64,000 nucleotides of DNA from Bactrocera neohumeralis (Eukaryota; Arthropoda; Insecta; Diptera; Tephritidae). Where the stretch lies: NCBI RefSeq assembly GCF_024586455.1, contig NC_065919.1, positions 25,768,839 to 25,832,838 on the forward strand, in the 5' to 3' direction. Every line of letters starts with the position of its first letter. Position 1 is the stretch's first letter. Made by a program: the position numbers and the translations under genes. Of the stretch, positions 45,382 through 57,424 are shown in pieces. Under the pieces are notes generated by a model. It had not been told where the DNA came from. It made no database searches and was given only the letters and a program-made list of their open reading frames with translations.

Positions 45382-48300
45382 TGGTTTATCAAGGTATGAA
45401 ATAGCGTCTAACTTTTATTAAATCCTCATAGTTTTTTTACACTACAAAGCGTTTTTTGCGCGGTAATGACTTAAAACAGCGACAACTGAAATATTATTTG
45501 AGTTTGGAGATATTTACAAGTACAAGTATATCCCGAACAGCGTAGTTTGCCACGAAGTTTGTAACACCGAAAAGAAAACATCGGAGAATCTATAAAATAA
45601 ACATACCATATAAATGAACAGCATGATGAGCGGAGTTGATTTAGCCAAGTTCGTCTGTCTCTATATACGCGAAGTAGTCTCTCAGTTTTTGAGATATCGA
45701 TCTGGAGTTTTGCACATGCCATTTTCTCTTCAAGAAGCTGCTAATTTGTCGGAATCGCCGATCTCAGATCACTATAGCATATGTGTGGAAAACTTTTGCA
45801 TTTGACGCGATATCTTCAAGAAAATTAGTATGGGCTATTATTTAAAGCAATGGTGCAATTAGTGAAGAAATCATTAAAATCGGACTACTACAGCATATAG
45901 CTGCCATACAAACTGAACGATCGGAGTCAAGTTAATGAGTTTTATACCGTTTTATGGTTTAAAAACTGCAGCTGTGAAGGGTATTCTAGCTAAAATAAAA
46001 ATTAAGTTAATGTGTTTCTTTTTTTATTTCTTAATTGGCAACTAAAGCAGGTGGCAACCACGTCTCAGTGTAAAACCAACAGCATTGTATGCAAATTGTT
46101 GTGTCATTTGTGGTATTTGCTGCCGTTGCAAGTTTAAATGTTTACCTGCAACGATTCAACATATTCATATTTTATTTAATATGTAACAATGCAACAACGA
46201 CAACAACAATAACACCAGCAGCCGTGGCAATAATTTATTGCAAACGCTATTTTTAACGTCAATACAATAATTGAAAAAATATATTTATTCATCAGAATGA
46301 AAATGTAAAAATGCATAAATATTTATATGTAGGTGTGTATGCACGCACATATATTATGGTAATTATTGTTGGCATAACAGTGCGCACGTGACTATCGGCG
46401 ATCGGGTGGTAAGTGGGACAGCCGGCGGGTAGTTGTCCTTCTGCGTAAAATTTTGCAATTTTCTGTAAAAAAGCCAAACTTTTGTCATAATAAGCAGTTA
46501 TGTAAGTCAATAACCACAAACGTGTGTAAATATTATTTTAAGCGTTTACAGCTGATTTTAAATGCTGACAAGCTGGTGTTGGAGCGTGCAGCCATGCGCC
46601 TTAACGCATTGTACTATTTTGAGGTATATTAACTTGAAGCAAACCGCAAACCGCAAAACGGATTTTTTGCTATTATTGTATGATATTGCTGTTTACGTAA
46701 CAAATTATTGTCGTTCTTTAAATTTTTATCTTTTATCGATCTTTTGACATTTTACAAATAAAATACATTTGCCATGTAGGTAATGTCCTTGGCTTACCTA
46801 CTTATTCGCTACTGAACGCAGATTTTTAGATCTTACGTACTGTCCTTAACGCCACATTATCTTTGCCAATTTTACTCCAAAAAAAGGAATAGGTACTCTC
46901 TACTTATTGAGTGCTTACATTTGACTTTGTATTGAAAACATCGGTCAATGTGTGAGATATAGAATTGAAATTCAGAGAGGAGCCTTTCCTGATAGTAGTA
47001 TGTCTGTTTGACAAAAATGGTGAAATATGAGGAATATATTTCTTATACATATAAAGATTTACCGGGTGACTTTATACCGCATACATCAGACAATATGTGA
47101 GTTATCTTAATAAATTATTTATGTTTAGAATGAACAAAACCGGGTGAAAACTCGCCCTAGACCCCAAATCATTAATAAGCCTTATGTACTGAAAGCACTT
47201 CTCTGACTTTAATCTTTGTAAGTTGCAAGTAGCAGCATTTCGACTCTGTACTCAACTCCAGTCTGAAACAATTTCAAACACCTAATACATTCTGGTGGAA
47301 ATTTGCTCCCTTGTCTGCCTATTTCGAAAAGAGCCTGCACCGTTTTGTGAACTCTTAACTTATATAAATAAAATAAAAGTGGCCCAAAGCGCGGAACAAA
47401 CAGGAGTCTCGTTGATAAACGGAGAATGTTTTGCCTCAATTATGAGTAGCATCTCTCGTGTTTAAATATATGTTGTTGTCTTTAAGCTTTTGACGTACGG
47501 AACAGTATGGAAACGCACAACAGCCATTGGTTTGAGAGCTGCAGGCAATTTAATTACCGATTAATGCGCCCGAAGCCCTTGCAAATTTTTGTAGAAGTCA
47601 ATTGAAATTGTCGAAGAACTTGATAGTGCTTGTAGTGATGGTGAGAACAGATATATTCGATTTGACAACTGAAGGTGTTACAGGGGTTCATATAAAGTAT
47701 GCACTTCAAACGGTTGTATATAATTCCTTCAAAATGTGTTTCATAGATATCGTTGGATCCAACTTTTTATAGGGTTAAAGAGTGCAATAATGCCGTTCTG
47801 ATACTCTATGGAGTTCGAAGCCTTCCAATATCATTTGACTCGAATATGATAGTTTTCAAGAAAGATCTTTTGCGTTTTTATTTTTAAGATATATATCAAT
47901 ATCAAGTATCTTTCATCTTACCGCAATTCACTATACAAAGACTGACGAAACCAGTCGAACCCTCTTTAAAATTAATTTCGTACAACACTTTCAAATTGTA
48001 TTTCTTCAAAATGGGTATGAATTCTTAAGATCATACCCTTTCGTGAGGCCTACTTAAGTATTTGTCCATAGCTATTTGTTTTCAAATAAGGTTTAAAGTC
48101 TCAAAAACCATATGTGCCCCCAATAGATTATAAATTTACTCACAGTGATCCCCATATTAGCATTATTATTCGCATAAAATTTCTAAGTAACCGAGTGATT
48201 GGACATTTCTAAGACCTTTGCTTGAAAATACTTTGAAATTCATTTAGAAAAAAATATAAATCGATAAGAAACAATAATTCAAAACGATTTTTTTGGATTT

Positions 48301-49283
48301 TATTTTTTCAAGCTACAATCGTGTAGCTCGTCACGTACCTTCATAAAGTCAGGAATGGCTGGCTCAAGGTGAATATTAATTGCTCGATAACTTGACAAAA
48401 CTCGTCTAGCAATTTAGCACATTGACACCCATAACCACGAAATAGCTTGGCGACTACATAGAAATCATGACGACTGCTTGAATCATTGTAAGGCGCAATA
48501 ATAATTAGCTCCAGATGAATGAGTTAGCTTAGATTATTGGACTCGTATTTTCTATATGTTTGCTCTAATATGTTCTAGCTGCAGACTCATACATGTATAT
48601 ACATATTATGTATGTATGTATATACTATATGTGTGTTATTTTCGAGGGGCTAGGTCTGCTTTCAGCATTAATATCATATATGTACATACGTACATATATA
48701 CGAAAGTATATTCATGCGTTTGGATAATTGAAATTCATAGCGCATGCGCGCACTAAAAAAAATAGATATTGTTACCAAATCGAGGTGATTGGAATTTTTA
48801 TATTTAACACACAAAGGCCGACGTGTAGACTTAAGCGTTCATGAAGGTATATGTGACGATTGCCATTGACAATCGTGCCAAAGGAAAAACAGACTGCTGA
48901 AAAATAATTGGCAGAAATCGCGTCGCCCGAAGTGTACGCAATGCAACAAGAACTAATAAAGCAAATTACTTTTTACAAAGTGAAAGGTAATTGTCTTCGA
49001 TTCACCAAATCGTGTAGGGTGTCGAATAGATCAAACAACTGGTATAATACAAATAGACTGGCATAATCGTAGTACAAACCGAATAGCAAGCATTTATGCC
49101 ACTTTACTCCTTTGTACTGTATTAATACCAAATTTAAGATGGGTGAGATAGAAAGCTTTGAAACGTACTGACAATCAGATAGATCCTTTTTACATGCCGT
49201 TTTCGCTTACCATAAGGGAAGGGCGTAAAACTCCAAAATAAATAATATGTTTTACGTTGCAGAGACAGTTCAATTCTTTACTT
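45382..49283. other. Long unassigned stretch
   Basis: No transposon protein, terminal repeats or convincing exon over 3.9 kb. A small piece at 45880-45985 resembles the 29.4-kb repeat. ACAACAACAACAATAACACC near 46197 and ATGTATGTATGTA near 48610 are simple repeats. A 76-codon minus-strand frame (47439-47209) has no recognised motif. This is one of the least transposon-marked intervals and may hold unique regulatory or intronic DNA. Confidence 0.45.
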
Positions 49284-49445
49284 TTAAAATAGTTGTTGTT
49301 GTAGCGGCAAGAAAATTCCCGGATGTAAATTTTGAGGAATGCTGCCGAATAGACCGTCCTTAGTCGATTAAAAATTCGTGTCCTTTCCGGTTATAAAAAC
49401 TCGACTGTGATGGGAACGGACTTTGGAGCCAGTGGTCATAAGGAG
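49284..49445 (+). repeat. Possible tephritid SINE-like fragment
   Basis: GTTGTTGTAGCGGCAAGAAA, ATTCCCGGATGT, GAATGCTGCCGA and GTGATGGGAACGGACT resemble a short repeat I recall from tephritid flies (TTGTTGTAGCGGCA ... ATTCCC ... GTGGGAACGG). Only one copy is present here, so the window itself cannot confirm it. Confidence 0.3.
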
Positions 49446-49885
49446 TTTGGAACTTTTTGTTTTCTTTTTGTTTGTTTTTAATAATTTGGATCATTTAGCA
49501 TTTTTCATTCTATTTGAATACGGTACTTTGAACATTTTAGAATCGAATACCACTTTCTTTAGCACTGATTTCCCAGAAATCTCGGCATGATTTGGCTTAT
49601 TTATCGATTATAGGCAACACTATACTTAATTGCATTCAAAAACTCACTGAAGAATTATTGCTTGAAATATGCAAAAGAAAGCGATCTTTGGGCTAAGAAC
49701 AAGAAAAAAGATGTTAACTGAAGTTTTTGACGTGAAACGTCTTTAAAATCGGGTACCAGGTTTAAAAAGTGGACCGTAACGAAAAGGTCTATATCATTGT
49801 ATCTTAATAATTAAAAAACTATTAGTCTTAGAAACAAAAATGTGGTGTGAATATTTCGCTTATATAGTCAGTTCGCTGTTATGAC
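49446..49885. other. Unassigned DNA
   Basis: AT-rich. Nothing recognised. Confidence 0.45.
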
Positions 49886-50125
49886 ATTAAGTTCGTGGTC
49901 GAGCGGGGCGGCGGGGGAGGCATACTGCGTTAACTGTGCGAAACCGGCGCTCTCGCTTGTTTCTATTCAGTGTAACTCGTGACTCCGACTTTATAGCGCG
50001 GTGATTCTTTCGTGTGTTTGTCAAGTTTATTTAAACCGATTGATTTATACAAAAATAAGTGTAATTTGGACAGTATTTATATTTAAAATAACCAGAAAGT
50101 GATAATAAATATATAAACTTTTGCT

Positions 50126-50775
50126 ATGTCGGCCTCAGCTCGTGCAAGAGCCAGCCAGAAATATAAATTACAGCTATCGTTACAAAAAGAGGCTTGGCCC
50201 ATAACGCATAGGTACAATGTCCGACGCCGAGCGAGCGAGACGGTTTTCGCAAAGCTGCTTGCCGCCGACCTCGCGAGTACCTCTACCACTGGAATACCTA
50301 CATCCATGTATACTCATGGACGTAACGAATGAACAGATGATCGATATATCTATTGGATCTGCCACGGAACTGAGAGATGTCAATATCAGTAGAAGTGAAG
50401 CAATGCAAAATCATTGGCGTTCAGCGGACAAACGCTTCAAAACGGTATTTGAAGCCAATTCTGTTGGTTTATCTTGCAGCGTTTGTGATCGACTTTGATT
50501 CGAAAGAGACTTAAAGAAAGTGAAACATCGCAACATTTCTTTCCTTCAAACAAAATTACCCGATGAAAATGTGACGGAATTTCGCTTTTGCATGTTGCAA
50601 ATGATAGATGCCAATAAAATCCCAACGCTGTCGCGCTCAAACGGATTTCGTTATCCTCCAAAGCCGAGCGGACTGCCGCTGCTTGACCCGATCAGCATTC
50701 GATTGATTTCACCGCGGTTACCATTTATGCAAATTCGTCGATTACGCTACGAACGCTGTTTATCCTCGGTGCCGT
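50126..50775 (+). pseudogene. Helitron N-terminal and DUF6570-type region
   Basis: Starts at ATG 50126 (MSASARARASQKYKLQLSLQ). An overlapping frame from 50217 then reads SRVPLPLEYLHPC, MIDISIGSATELRD and KRFKTVFEANSVGLSCSVCD. Where the family has a Trp (CDRLWF) a TGA stop interrupts at about 50496. The same frame continues KHRNISFLQTKLPDENVTEF, CMLQMIDANKIPTLSRSNGF, RYPPKPSGLPLLDPISIRLI and SPRLPFMQIRRLRYE. The last block (LSxxNGFxYPPxPxxLPxLDxISxRLISPRLPFMQIRRLR) is a hallmark of Helitron proteins upstream of Rep. One nonsense change, one frame change, then loss of everything downstream. Confidence 0.85.
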
Positions 50776-51124
50776 ATATATACATCCTAAGGCGTCGGCT
50801 GAAGCTGTTAAGCTATGTCTTTATCAATCACTCCTGCCATATTCAGCAAACTTAACAAAATTAATACCGAACTCTCAGCCAGACTTGGAGACTCCAATCG
50901 TTCTATGCGGCGATTTCAATTGCGATCCACAACAGAACAGCTATCTCGTTGAGTCCATGAGGAATGAATTCGGCCTCAACTACGTACAAACATCATCGAC
51001 AACATTAGGCAATACCACTATAGACTGTACAATCACCAGAAATATTAATGTTGACATTATGCCGTATGTTGCTTATTTCACATATCACAGACCTATGTTA
51101 AATAAAATTGTTGTCGAATATTAA
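50775..51124 (+). pseudogene. Helentron endonuclease-like C-terminal domain
   Basis: Continuous frame: GAVYIHPKASAEAVKLCLYQ, SLLPYSANLTKLIPNSQPDL, then VLCGDFNCDPQQNSYLVESM (the endonuclease/exonuclease/phosphatase GDFN motif), TTLGNTTIDCTITRNINVDI (metal-site region) and a final HRPMLNKIVVEY, where intact relatives have SDHRP. It stops at 51122-51124 (TAA). The frame is intact for about 116 codons but covers only the second half of such a domain. In Helentrons this domain follows the helicase; here it follows the N-terminal region directly. Confidence 0.8.
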
Positions 51125-51200
51125 TCGTAATAATAAGTAATTTATATTTATATTATGTACCTGTTCTTTTTTATTAAAATACTTAAAACAGCGTCAATCT

Positions 51201-51692
51201 TGTCTTCATTTCAATCTTTTACTTTAAAGGCGATTCGCTAACATAGACATTTCACGTTAAAACCAACGGCCGTGTGCCCCGGTTTTTTTATATTTTTCCA
51301 ACGGATATGTCCAATATTATGTGCTATGCTGTGCTTATTGGAATCTAATAGAGTAAAAGTTATTTCTTTCGTTTAATATTAAACAAATCGATACTCGAGT
51401 CTGTTACATTAGCTGTCAGCCGAGGTTGGTGTACTCCTTTGGCTTAATAAGTATGCATGTAGGCAGTTTATTATCTAAATTGCTGACTTATGCATTTTTG
51501 GCATAAAGGCTACAGACAGTCCTAACTATTGGGTTTTTCTTGTTGTTGTAACAGCATTGTAGTAATTTTTGGCCAATTTCGTGCATTTCATTTAAGTTTC
51601 AACCGAGTTTAAATGACATTTCGTTTCAATTTAATTTCATTTTAACATTGGAAACTGTAAATATTCAAATATTTGAACTTACTTATGTAATA
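51201..51692. other. Unassigned DNA
   Basis: May include the Helitron 3' end. Nothing else recognised. Confidence 0.4.
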
Positions 51693-51694
51693 TA

Positions 51695-52590
51695 CAAGGA
51701 CTGTCGCAAAAGATTAATATTAATAACAATTAATATTTTTCAAAAGTTATTTTTTATTCAAAGTAGTTTCCTTGTGCTTCGATACAGCGTTTAGCCCGGT
51801 CAATTAGCATTTCAAATGAGTGTTTAAGGTCATTTCTTCATTGGATAGCTGAAATGTCCTGAAACCAGTGTCCTTTCATGGGCAAATGAAGTTTTCCAAA
51901 TTGGTAAAAATCACAGGGTGCCAGATCAGGTGAGTAGGGTGAGTGATTAATGGTTAATATGGAGTTTTTTGTCAAAAAATCAGTGACAAGCGTCGACCGA
52001 TGACACGGCGCATTATCGTGCAACAGGCGGCAGGACCCTGCCTCACGGTATTGTGGTCGAGCACGACGAATGCGTGACAAAAGACGCTTCATAACACCAA
52101 AGGTAAAACACAGCATTAATCGTTTGGCCAGGTGGGACGAACTTTCGGTGTACAATACCCTCGGAATCGTAAAAACAAATCAGCATTGTCTTTATTTTTG
52201 ACTTCTGAAGACGGCCGACTTCTGATCGTCACAGAGGTCCTCACGACCTTCTTGGAATCGCTTAAACCACTCATGCACATTACTACGGGATAGGCACTGA
52301 TCACCATAAACTTTTTTCATCATTTGAAATGTTTCAGTAAACGTTTTCCTAAGTTTAAAACAAAATTTAACATTTGCTCTTTGTTCAAAATGCATTTTAC
52401 GACCGATGAACAAAAGCTGCTGTCACTTTTTGATCGATAACATCGATTGTAGTTATCCAATTGTCTTAAAATTTTTACGAAATGTCAACAAGAGAACAAA
52501 CTTTTTATTTCATATACCCACCAATAGGTGGCGCCACCAGAAACAGTTACATATATTTAAAAAGTTCTGTTTCTTTTGCGACAGACCTTG
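51695..52590 (-). mobile_element. Mariner deletion derivative
   Basis: Ends CAAGGACTGTCGCAAAAGAT (left) and TTCTTTTGCGACAGACCTTG (right) are inverted, with TA on both sides (51693-51694, 52591-52592). It is 896 bp. Inside the right end is AGGTGGCGCCACC, a palindrome matching the position of the one in the 14580 element. Confidence 0.9.
51825..52413 (-). pseudogene. Mariner transposase, first catalytic block deleted
   Basis: Minus strand from 52413: an N-terminal helix-turn-helix (MHFEQRANVKFCFKLRKTFT, MKKVYGDQCLSRSNVHEWFK) ends near 52200. The sequence then jumps, frameshifted, to FYDSEGIVHRKFVPPGQTIN-like sequence, VMKRLLSRIRRARPQYREAG, LLHDNAPCHRSTLVTDFLTK (second Asp, near 52010) and SPYSPDLAPCDFYQFGKLHL (third Asp, near 51920). 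The TGDESW-type block with the first Asp is missing. Closest relative in the window is 14580-15431, which lost nearly the same block. Confidence 0.9.
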
Positions 52591-52592
52591 TA

Positions 52593-53160
52593 CGAGTATA
52601 TGTATATAAGCTTATTATAGATTTTGATATATATTTATATATTTATATATATTCTTATGTTCATTTCATTTCGTATGTATGCAAAAGTATGTGCAGAGGC
52701 GTATACTAGAATACATGTTTGTCACTTGCATACACCAACATACATATGTATGTACATATTATGTTATGTAATCACCCATGACAGCGCATTTCCGTTCTCT
52801 GCCCATATCCGTTAATATGCACTTCCACTCTTGTGATCATTAAATCCTAAACCAATTATTATTACACCACTTCACCTTCTATTTATTTGATTTCGATGAA
52901 TATCAGTGCTTTGCTGTCTTTTCAAATTAAGTCGAAGAAATCGAATTTAATACACAGGCATATATGTATATATATACTCTATTTTATATGTTTAACGAAT
53001 ACTATACAAGTACATTACATACATGGGAGATATAATAGTTTCTTGATTTTATTAATAATCCTTTCTTATTAAGTAAGTTAAACGAGAAATTCTAAAATAT
53101 AAGATAAATGGATATTTTTGAGAATAAATGTTCGTCTCATTTTACTTCTGTCTCTACAAC
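52593..53160. other. Unassigned DNA, TA-rich
   Basis: TATATATTTATATATTTATA near 52627 and ACATATGTATGTACATA near 52742. Nothing else recognised. Confidence 0.5.
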
Positions 53161-53164
53161 TACA

Positions 53165-54075
53165 TTAACTATAGAATTTGTGAATTAGAAGAATTCGTAT
53201 AATATTTGCTACTTGATGGAAACCGGCCGAGCTTACAACAGCGCGCCAGTCGTTCGTCCTTTTCGCTGTTTGGCGCCGATTGGAGATTCCAAGCGTAACC
53301 AGGCCCTTCACCACCTGATCTTTCCAATGGCGGGTACTTCGTCGAATACTTTCAGAACTTGCAGCTTTGAAATCGACGAAGAGGTGGTGCGTGTCGATTC
53401 TCTTTTCACGGTAATTTTCCAGGCCTAAAGCCACACTGATAAAGTCAAATCAGTTTGTAGACGGTGGGCTTTAATCTTTCACACAATACGCTCGATAGAA
53501 CCTTATATGCGATGTTAAGGAGACTTATCCCACAGTAGTCGGCGCAGATTGTAAGGTCTCCCATTTTGTGGTTTGGGTAGAGCACACTTAAATTCCAATC
53601 GTCGGGATTGCTTTCGTCCAACCATATTCTACAAAGAAGCTGATGCATGCTTCTTACCAATTCTTCGCCATCGTGTTTGAATAGCTCCGCCGGCAATCCA
53701 TCGGCACTCGCTGCCTTATTGTTCTTTAGGCGGATAATTGCTACTCGAACTTCTCCATGGTCGGGTAATGTCTGCTGCATCGTCATCGGTTGGAGAATCG
53801 GGTTCGCCATCTCTTGATGTTATGCTTTTACTGCCATTCAGCAGGTTGGAGAAGTGTTCCCTCTATAATTTTAGTATGCTCTGGGTGTCGTTCACTAGAT
53901 CACCTCTGGGGGCTCTACAAGAGCATGCTCCGGTCTTGAAACCTTCTGTTAGTCACCGCATCTTTTCGTAGAATTTTCGAGCATTACTTCTGTCGGCCAG
54001 CTTGTCAAGCTCTTCATACTCACGCATTTCTCTTCCTCGACTCGCTTCTCTCTTCAACTCTCATGTGTACTTCCG
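53165..54075 (-). pseudogene. RTE-like LINE relic, palm deleted
   Basis: Minus strand from about 54070: an endonuclease-RT linker (REMREYEELDKLADRSNARK), LVNDTQSILK, REHFSNLLNGSKSITSRDGE, VRVAIIRLKNNKAASADGLP, AELFKHDGEELVRSMHQLLC, WNLSVLYPNHKMGDLTICAD and SLLNIAYKVLSSVLCERLKP. A stop and frameshift are followed by KRIDTHHLFVDFKAA (motif A, near 53385). It then passes straight to the C-terminal tail (HWKDQVVKGLVTLGISNRRQ ... ). Motifs B, C (YADD) and the thumb are deleted at about 53371. The element is dead. Confidence 0.85.
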
Positions 54076-54079
54076 AACC

Positions 54080-56114
54080 CGATAAGATTTCATGAATACA
54101 GAAAAATTAATTAATCACTTTTTTGACGAATTCGGAAATATTTGGGGCTTAAAGAAAGCTCTTTTTCACAATAAATATTTTCTAGGTACGTAATTCTTCA
54201 CAAAGTTCGCGACTTGAGCCATTTCTAAAACTTTAAGAAAGCCCCTTTTAAAGAGATTCTAATTGCACCAGTGCTGCCATGTCAATGTATGAAAAGTTCT
54301 AGATAAGCCTACGATCATCTATATATACATATATGTATATATATTATATATATAAGTATATCATAATGTATATATTATAACAATATGATATTATATATCA
54401 TTATCCGCATCTCATAAATGTATTTATATGCGCGACGTGCTCGACTTTGTCGTTTATAAGTACAAATATGCAGACATCCGTTAGACGTGTATAGGATGAT
54501 TAATATACTCGCTCATAATCACATCACATCCTCATATATATATGTATATATATACTACGTATAATATGCAAATGAATACTGTATTTCCTTTGATAATTGA
54601 TTTCATATCAATTTATGTATGTATGTGTGTGTGTACCTGTGCTTCCAGCTCACTTTATTGATTTTATATGATTATATTCTAATCGAATTCCGTTCATTCG
54701 TCGTTGGCAACATTGTGCCGCACTTAGACAACTACTGTTACTTAATAAAGACAAAAAATAAAACGAGATATATTAAGTATATGCAATAGTTAGTAGTAAG
54801 AGTTTATATTATATATATATATATAATTATATATATATATATGTATAAACGCATGAAAAATATTTACATCAATGTCTCAATTTAGCATAAATTTTCTAGA
54901 AGTCAACAAATTGTTTATAAACATTCTGTTTATTTTAGTTTTTATGTCATAGCAATTGAATAAGGAAGTCAATAAACAAATAAATTAAATTGTTATAGTT
55001 TTTGTGAACGCATTTGGTTTTTAATTGAGATCGTAATATTGTCATACGCGCATTTTTATGATGACAGCACACAATGTAACTATTTCGCGCTTGAATGTAT
55101 GCTTTATAAGGGCAACTAATCGCAAGACGCAACTTCCGAGCGTGAATAACTGTACTCAGACACTGAATGTAACTAACTGTTTAGATATCCAGTTTAGTTT
55201 CAAATGTTAATATTCGTTATCAAACGAAAACGGAAAACTCTTAAAGGGATCATAACGTGTTTGATTTATTTTTACAGTCAATGATGCATTAAAAAATTAT
55301 TAAACTTTTGAATTATTATTTTTTGCTTTGCAATCCGGAAAATCTTTAGTTTTTAACTTTTTTAATCCTGAAGACCAGATTGAAAAAAAATATACATATT
55401 AAAAACTAAGTTAAAAAAATCTATTTCTAAAATATTAATCGCAAATACTCTAGAACGCTGGTCGTCAAACTTACACATTCAAACGATTTATATTTGAACA
55501 TTTTTCTTATTTTGATTTTAGCATTGAAAATTAAAAAAAAATGGATCTTTAATCTTGGATTTAAAATTCGATTTATAATGCTTAATCTCGAAATTGGAAT
55601 TGAAAATTAAAAAAATTATTTTTAATCCAAGATATCGCATTGAAACTGAAAATCTAATTTTGTATTCAAAATTTTCGAAATCGAAAATTCGCAACCCTGG
55701 TCAACAGATCAAGGCCTAATTAGTCCTAACAATTGTCCGTCCACGCTGGCGAATTAAACCGAGCGAGGCGGAGCTTTTGAATAATAGTTTTCTAAGCCTC
55801 GCCACCTTATTTTTCTTTTCAAAGCTGCTACAAAAATTCTTCCAAGACTGTCGCTTTACGCAGCATCTTTTTGAAGTCCCTTAGAAGACTAGAGCTCCTT
55901 GCTCCGGCAAGGGGCTTCGTTTTGTGCTTGAGTCGCAGAGTAGGATAATTTCTATTGCTATATTTATTTTTAGCAGAATTTTAGTTTTATTCTTAAACTC
56001 TAATTATTTGGGTATAATAGTTGGACTTTTGGATAGCACGCTCTATATAAAATTTTTCATTATTCAATAAAACAATAATAATATTTTGATTTTGAATATC
56101 TATTATATATAATA
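54080..56114. other. Unassigned DNA, strongly TA-rich
   Basis: Dense TATATA/ATATAT tracts at 54310-54400, 54530-54560 and 54805-54845. No coding signal or termini recognised. 55740-55930 is less AT-rich but not recognisable. Confidence 0.5.
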
Positions 56115-56116
56115 TA

Positions 56117-57012
56117 AAGAGTGATCCATTTCGATGTGACCTACTTTTTAAAAGAAAAAACACAGAAACTTCAAATTTTATGGGGAATAATTATTATCAT
56201 TCGAAAGCACATTATTTGGCGTTTATGTTTTGAAGATTAACTCTTCAAAATGTTGGCCGCGGTTACGACTTAGATGGTCCATCCGTTGAGTACCATTTTC
56301 GATGGCTCGTTGGAGCATTTCGACTTGTAACTGGCGAATGACATGCCTGTTTCGATCCACGGTCTGAATCGAAGCGGGATTGTCCGCATAGACTTTAGAC
56401 TTTACATATCTCCACAGGAAAAAGTGTAACGGTGTGATATCACACGATTTTGGGGCCAATCGACCGACCCAAAACGTGAAATTATCTGCTCACCGAAGTG
56501 TTCTCTCAATAAATCCATTGATTGAAACGATGTGTGGGAAGTGGCGCCGTCTTGTTGAAACCAAATGTCACAGAGATCACGAGCTTCAATTTCAAACATC
56601 AAACAGTCGGTTATCAGGGCGCAATAACGGTTGCCAAAGACGGTTACGTTCTCACCGGCATCATTTTTGAAGAAATATGGACCGATGATTTCATTGGCCC
56701 AAAAACCACACCGAACCGTTATTTATTCTGAATAAAATGGCTGCTCTTAAATATCTTCAGGTTGCTCTTCGTCCCCAATGCAGCAATTTTGCTTTTTTAC
56801 ATACCCATTGAGCCAGAAATGGGCCTAATCGCTGATTAAAATTTGGCTCGAAAACGTCGGGTCTTCTTGGAACTTTTCTCAGAGCAATGTAACATCGCTT
56901 GGGAAGGTCGACCGGCTTCAGTTCTTGCAAAAGCTGTATTTAGTGCGCTTTTAGTTTGAGATTTCGACGTAAAATGCACCAAGTCATTCCATAATTCGGT
57001 CCGACCGCCACT
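56117..57012 (-). mobile_element. DUF4817-type mariner element, 5'-truncated
   Basis: The left terminus AAGAGTGATCC at 56117, after TA, is a variant of the ACGGGTGATCC end of the 3276 and 25858 elements. Homology on the minus strand begins only at about 57012, inside the N-terminal half of the transposase, so the other terminus is missing. Confidence 0.8.
56223..57010 (-). pseudogene. DUF4817-type mariner transposase, C-terminal two thirds
   Basis: Minus strand: EKFQEDPTFSSQILISD-like sequence near 56860 (first catalytic region), VTVFGNRYCALITD-like sequence near 56640, CDIWFQQDGATSHTSFQSMD (second Asp present, near 56560), LLREHFGEQIISRFGSVDWP, then, frameshifted, CDITPLHFFLWRYVKSKVYA (third region, near 56430), MLQRAIENGTQRMDHLSRNR and GQHFEELIFKT to a TAA at 56223. 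C-terminus intact. Frameshifts separate the three catalytic regions. Confidence 0.85.
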
Positions 57013-57014
57013 AA

Positions 57015-57424
57015 GCAATTAGTGGTTGAATGGTTGTTTTTAGCCTTTAAAATAAGTAAATTCATGTGTTATTCAGCATAATTTTCCCAATTTGCTTCCA
57101 AAAACTAATTACGTATGTATGTATATACTTATTAAAAATATGGAAAAATAACTATAATTTATAGGTAATATATGTACGTATGCACCTATGCAATTACGAT
57201 TGACGCCAACATTTAGTGTTTTTGAAAAATATTTACGAGCAATTCGTGCTAAATTGCAGTCGCGGTTAATATTTGTGAAATCTATGTAGTGCTTTGGCGC
57301 ATTTTCCACACTCTTAATGAACACATCCACGCAAATATGCAGATATGTATGTACATATGTATGTAAGCATGTGTGTGTCTACACCCAAATACCAGAGTGA
57401 GGCAAGCCCAAGTTTGGACGAACT
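57015..57424. other. Unassigned DNA
   Basis: ATGTATGTACATATGTATGT microsatellite near 57345. Sequence upstream of the candidate 5' exon; no TATA box is evident. Confidence 0.4.

Larger units (their letters stand above)
49886..51200 (+). mobile_element. Helitron-type (Helentron-like) element, core deleted
   Basis: A GC-richer leader (49895-50010, with CGGGGCGGCGGGGGAGG) precedes coding remnants of two Helitron protein regions in the same orientation. The first is the N-terminal/DUF6570-type region; the second is an endonuclease-like domain found in the Helentron branch. The joint is near 50760. The Rep nuclease and the PIF1-like helicase, about 1,000 or more residues that normally lie between, are missing. 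Boundaries are approximate: Helitrons have no inverted repeats or target duplication, and I could not fix the 5' and 3' ends. Confidence 0.8.

Noticed and set aside
47209..47439. 76-codon minus-strand frame
   Set aside because: The peptide looks less biased than most, but there is no recognisable domain, splice signal or second copy.
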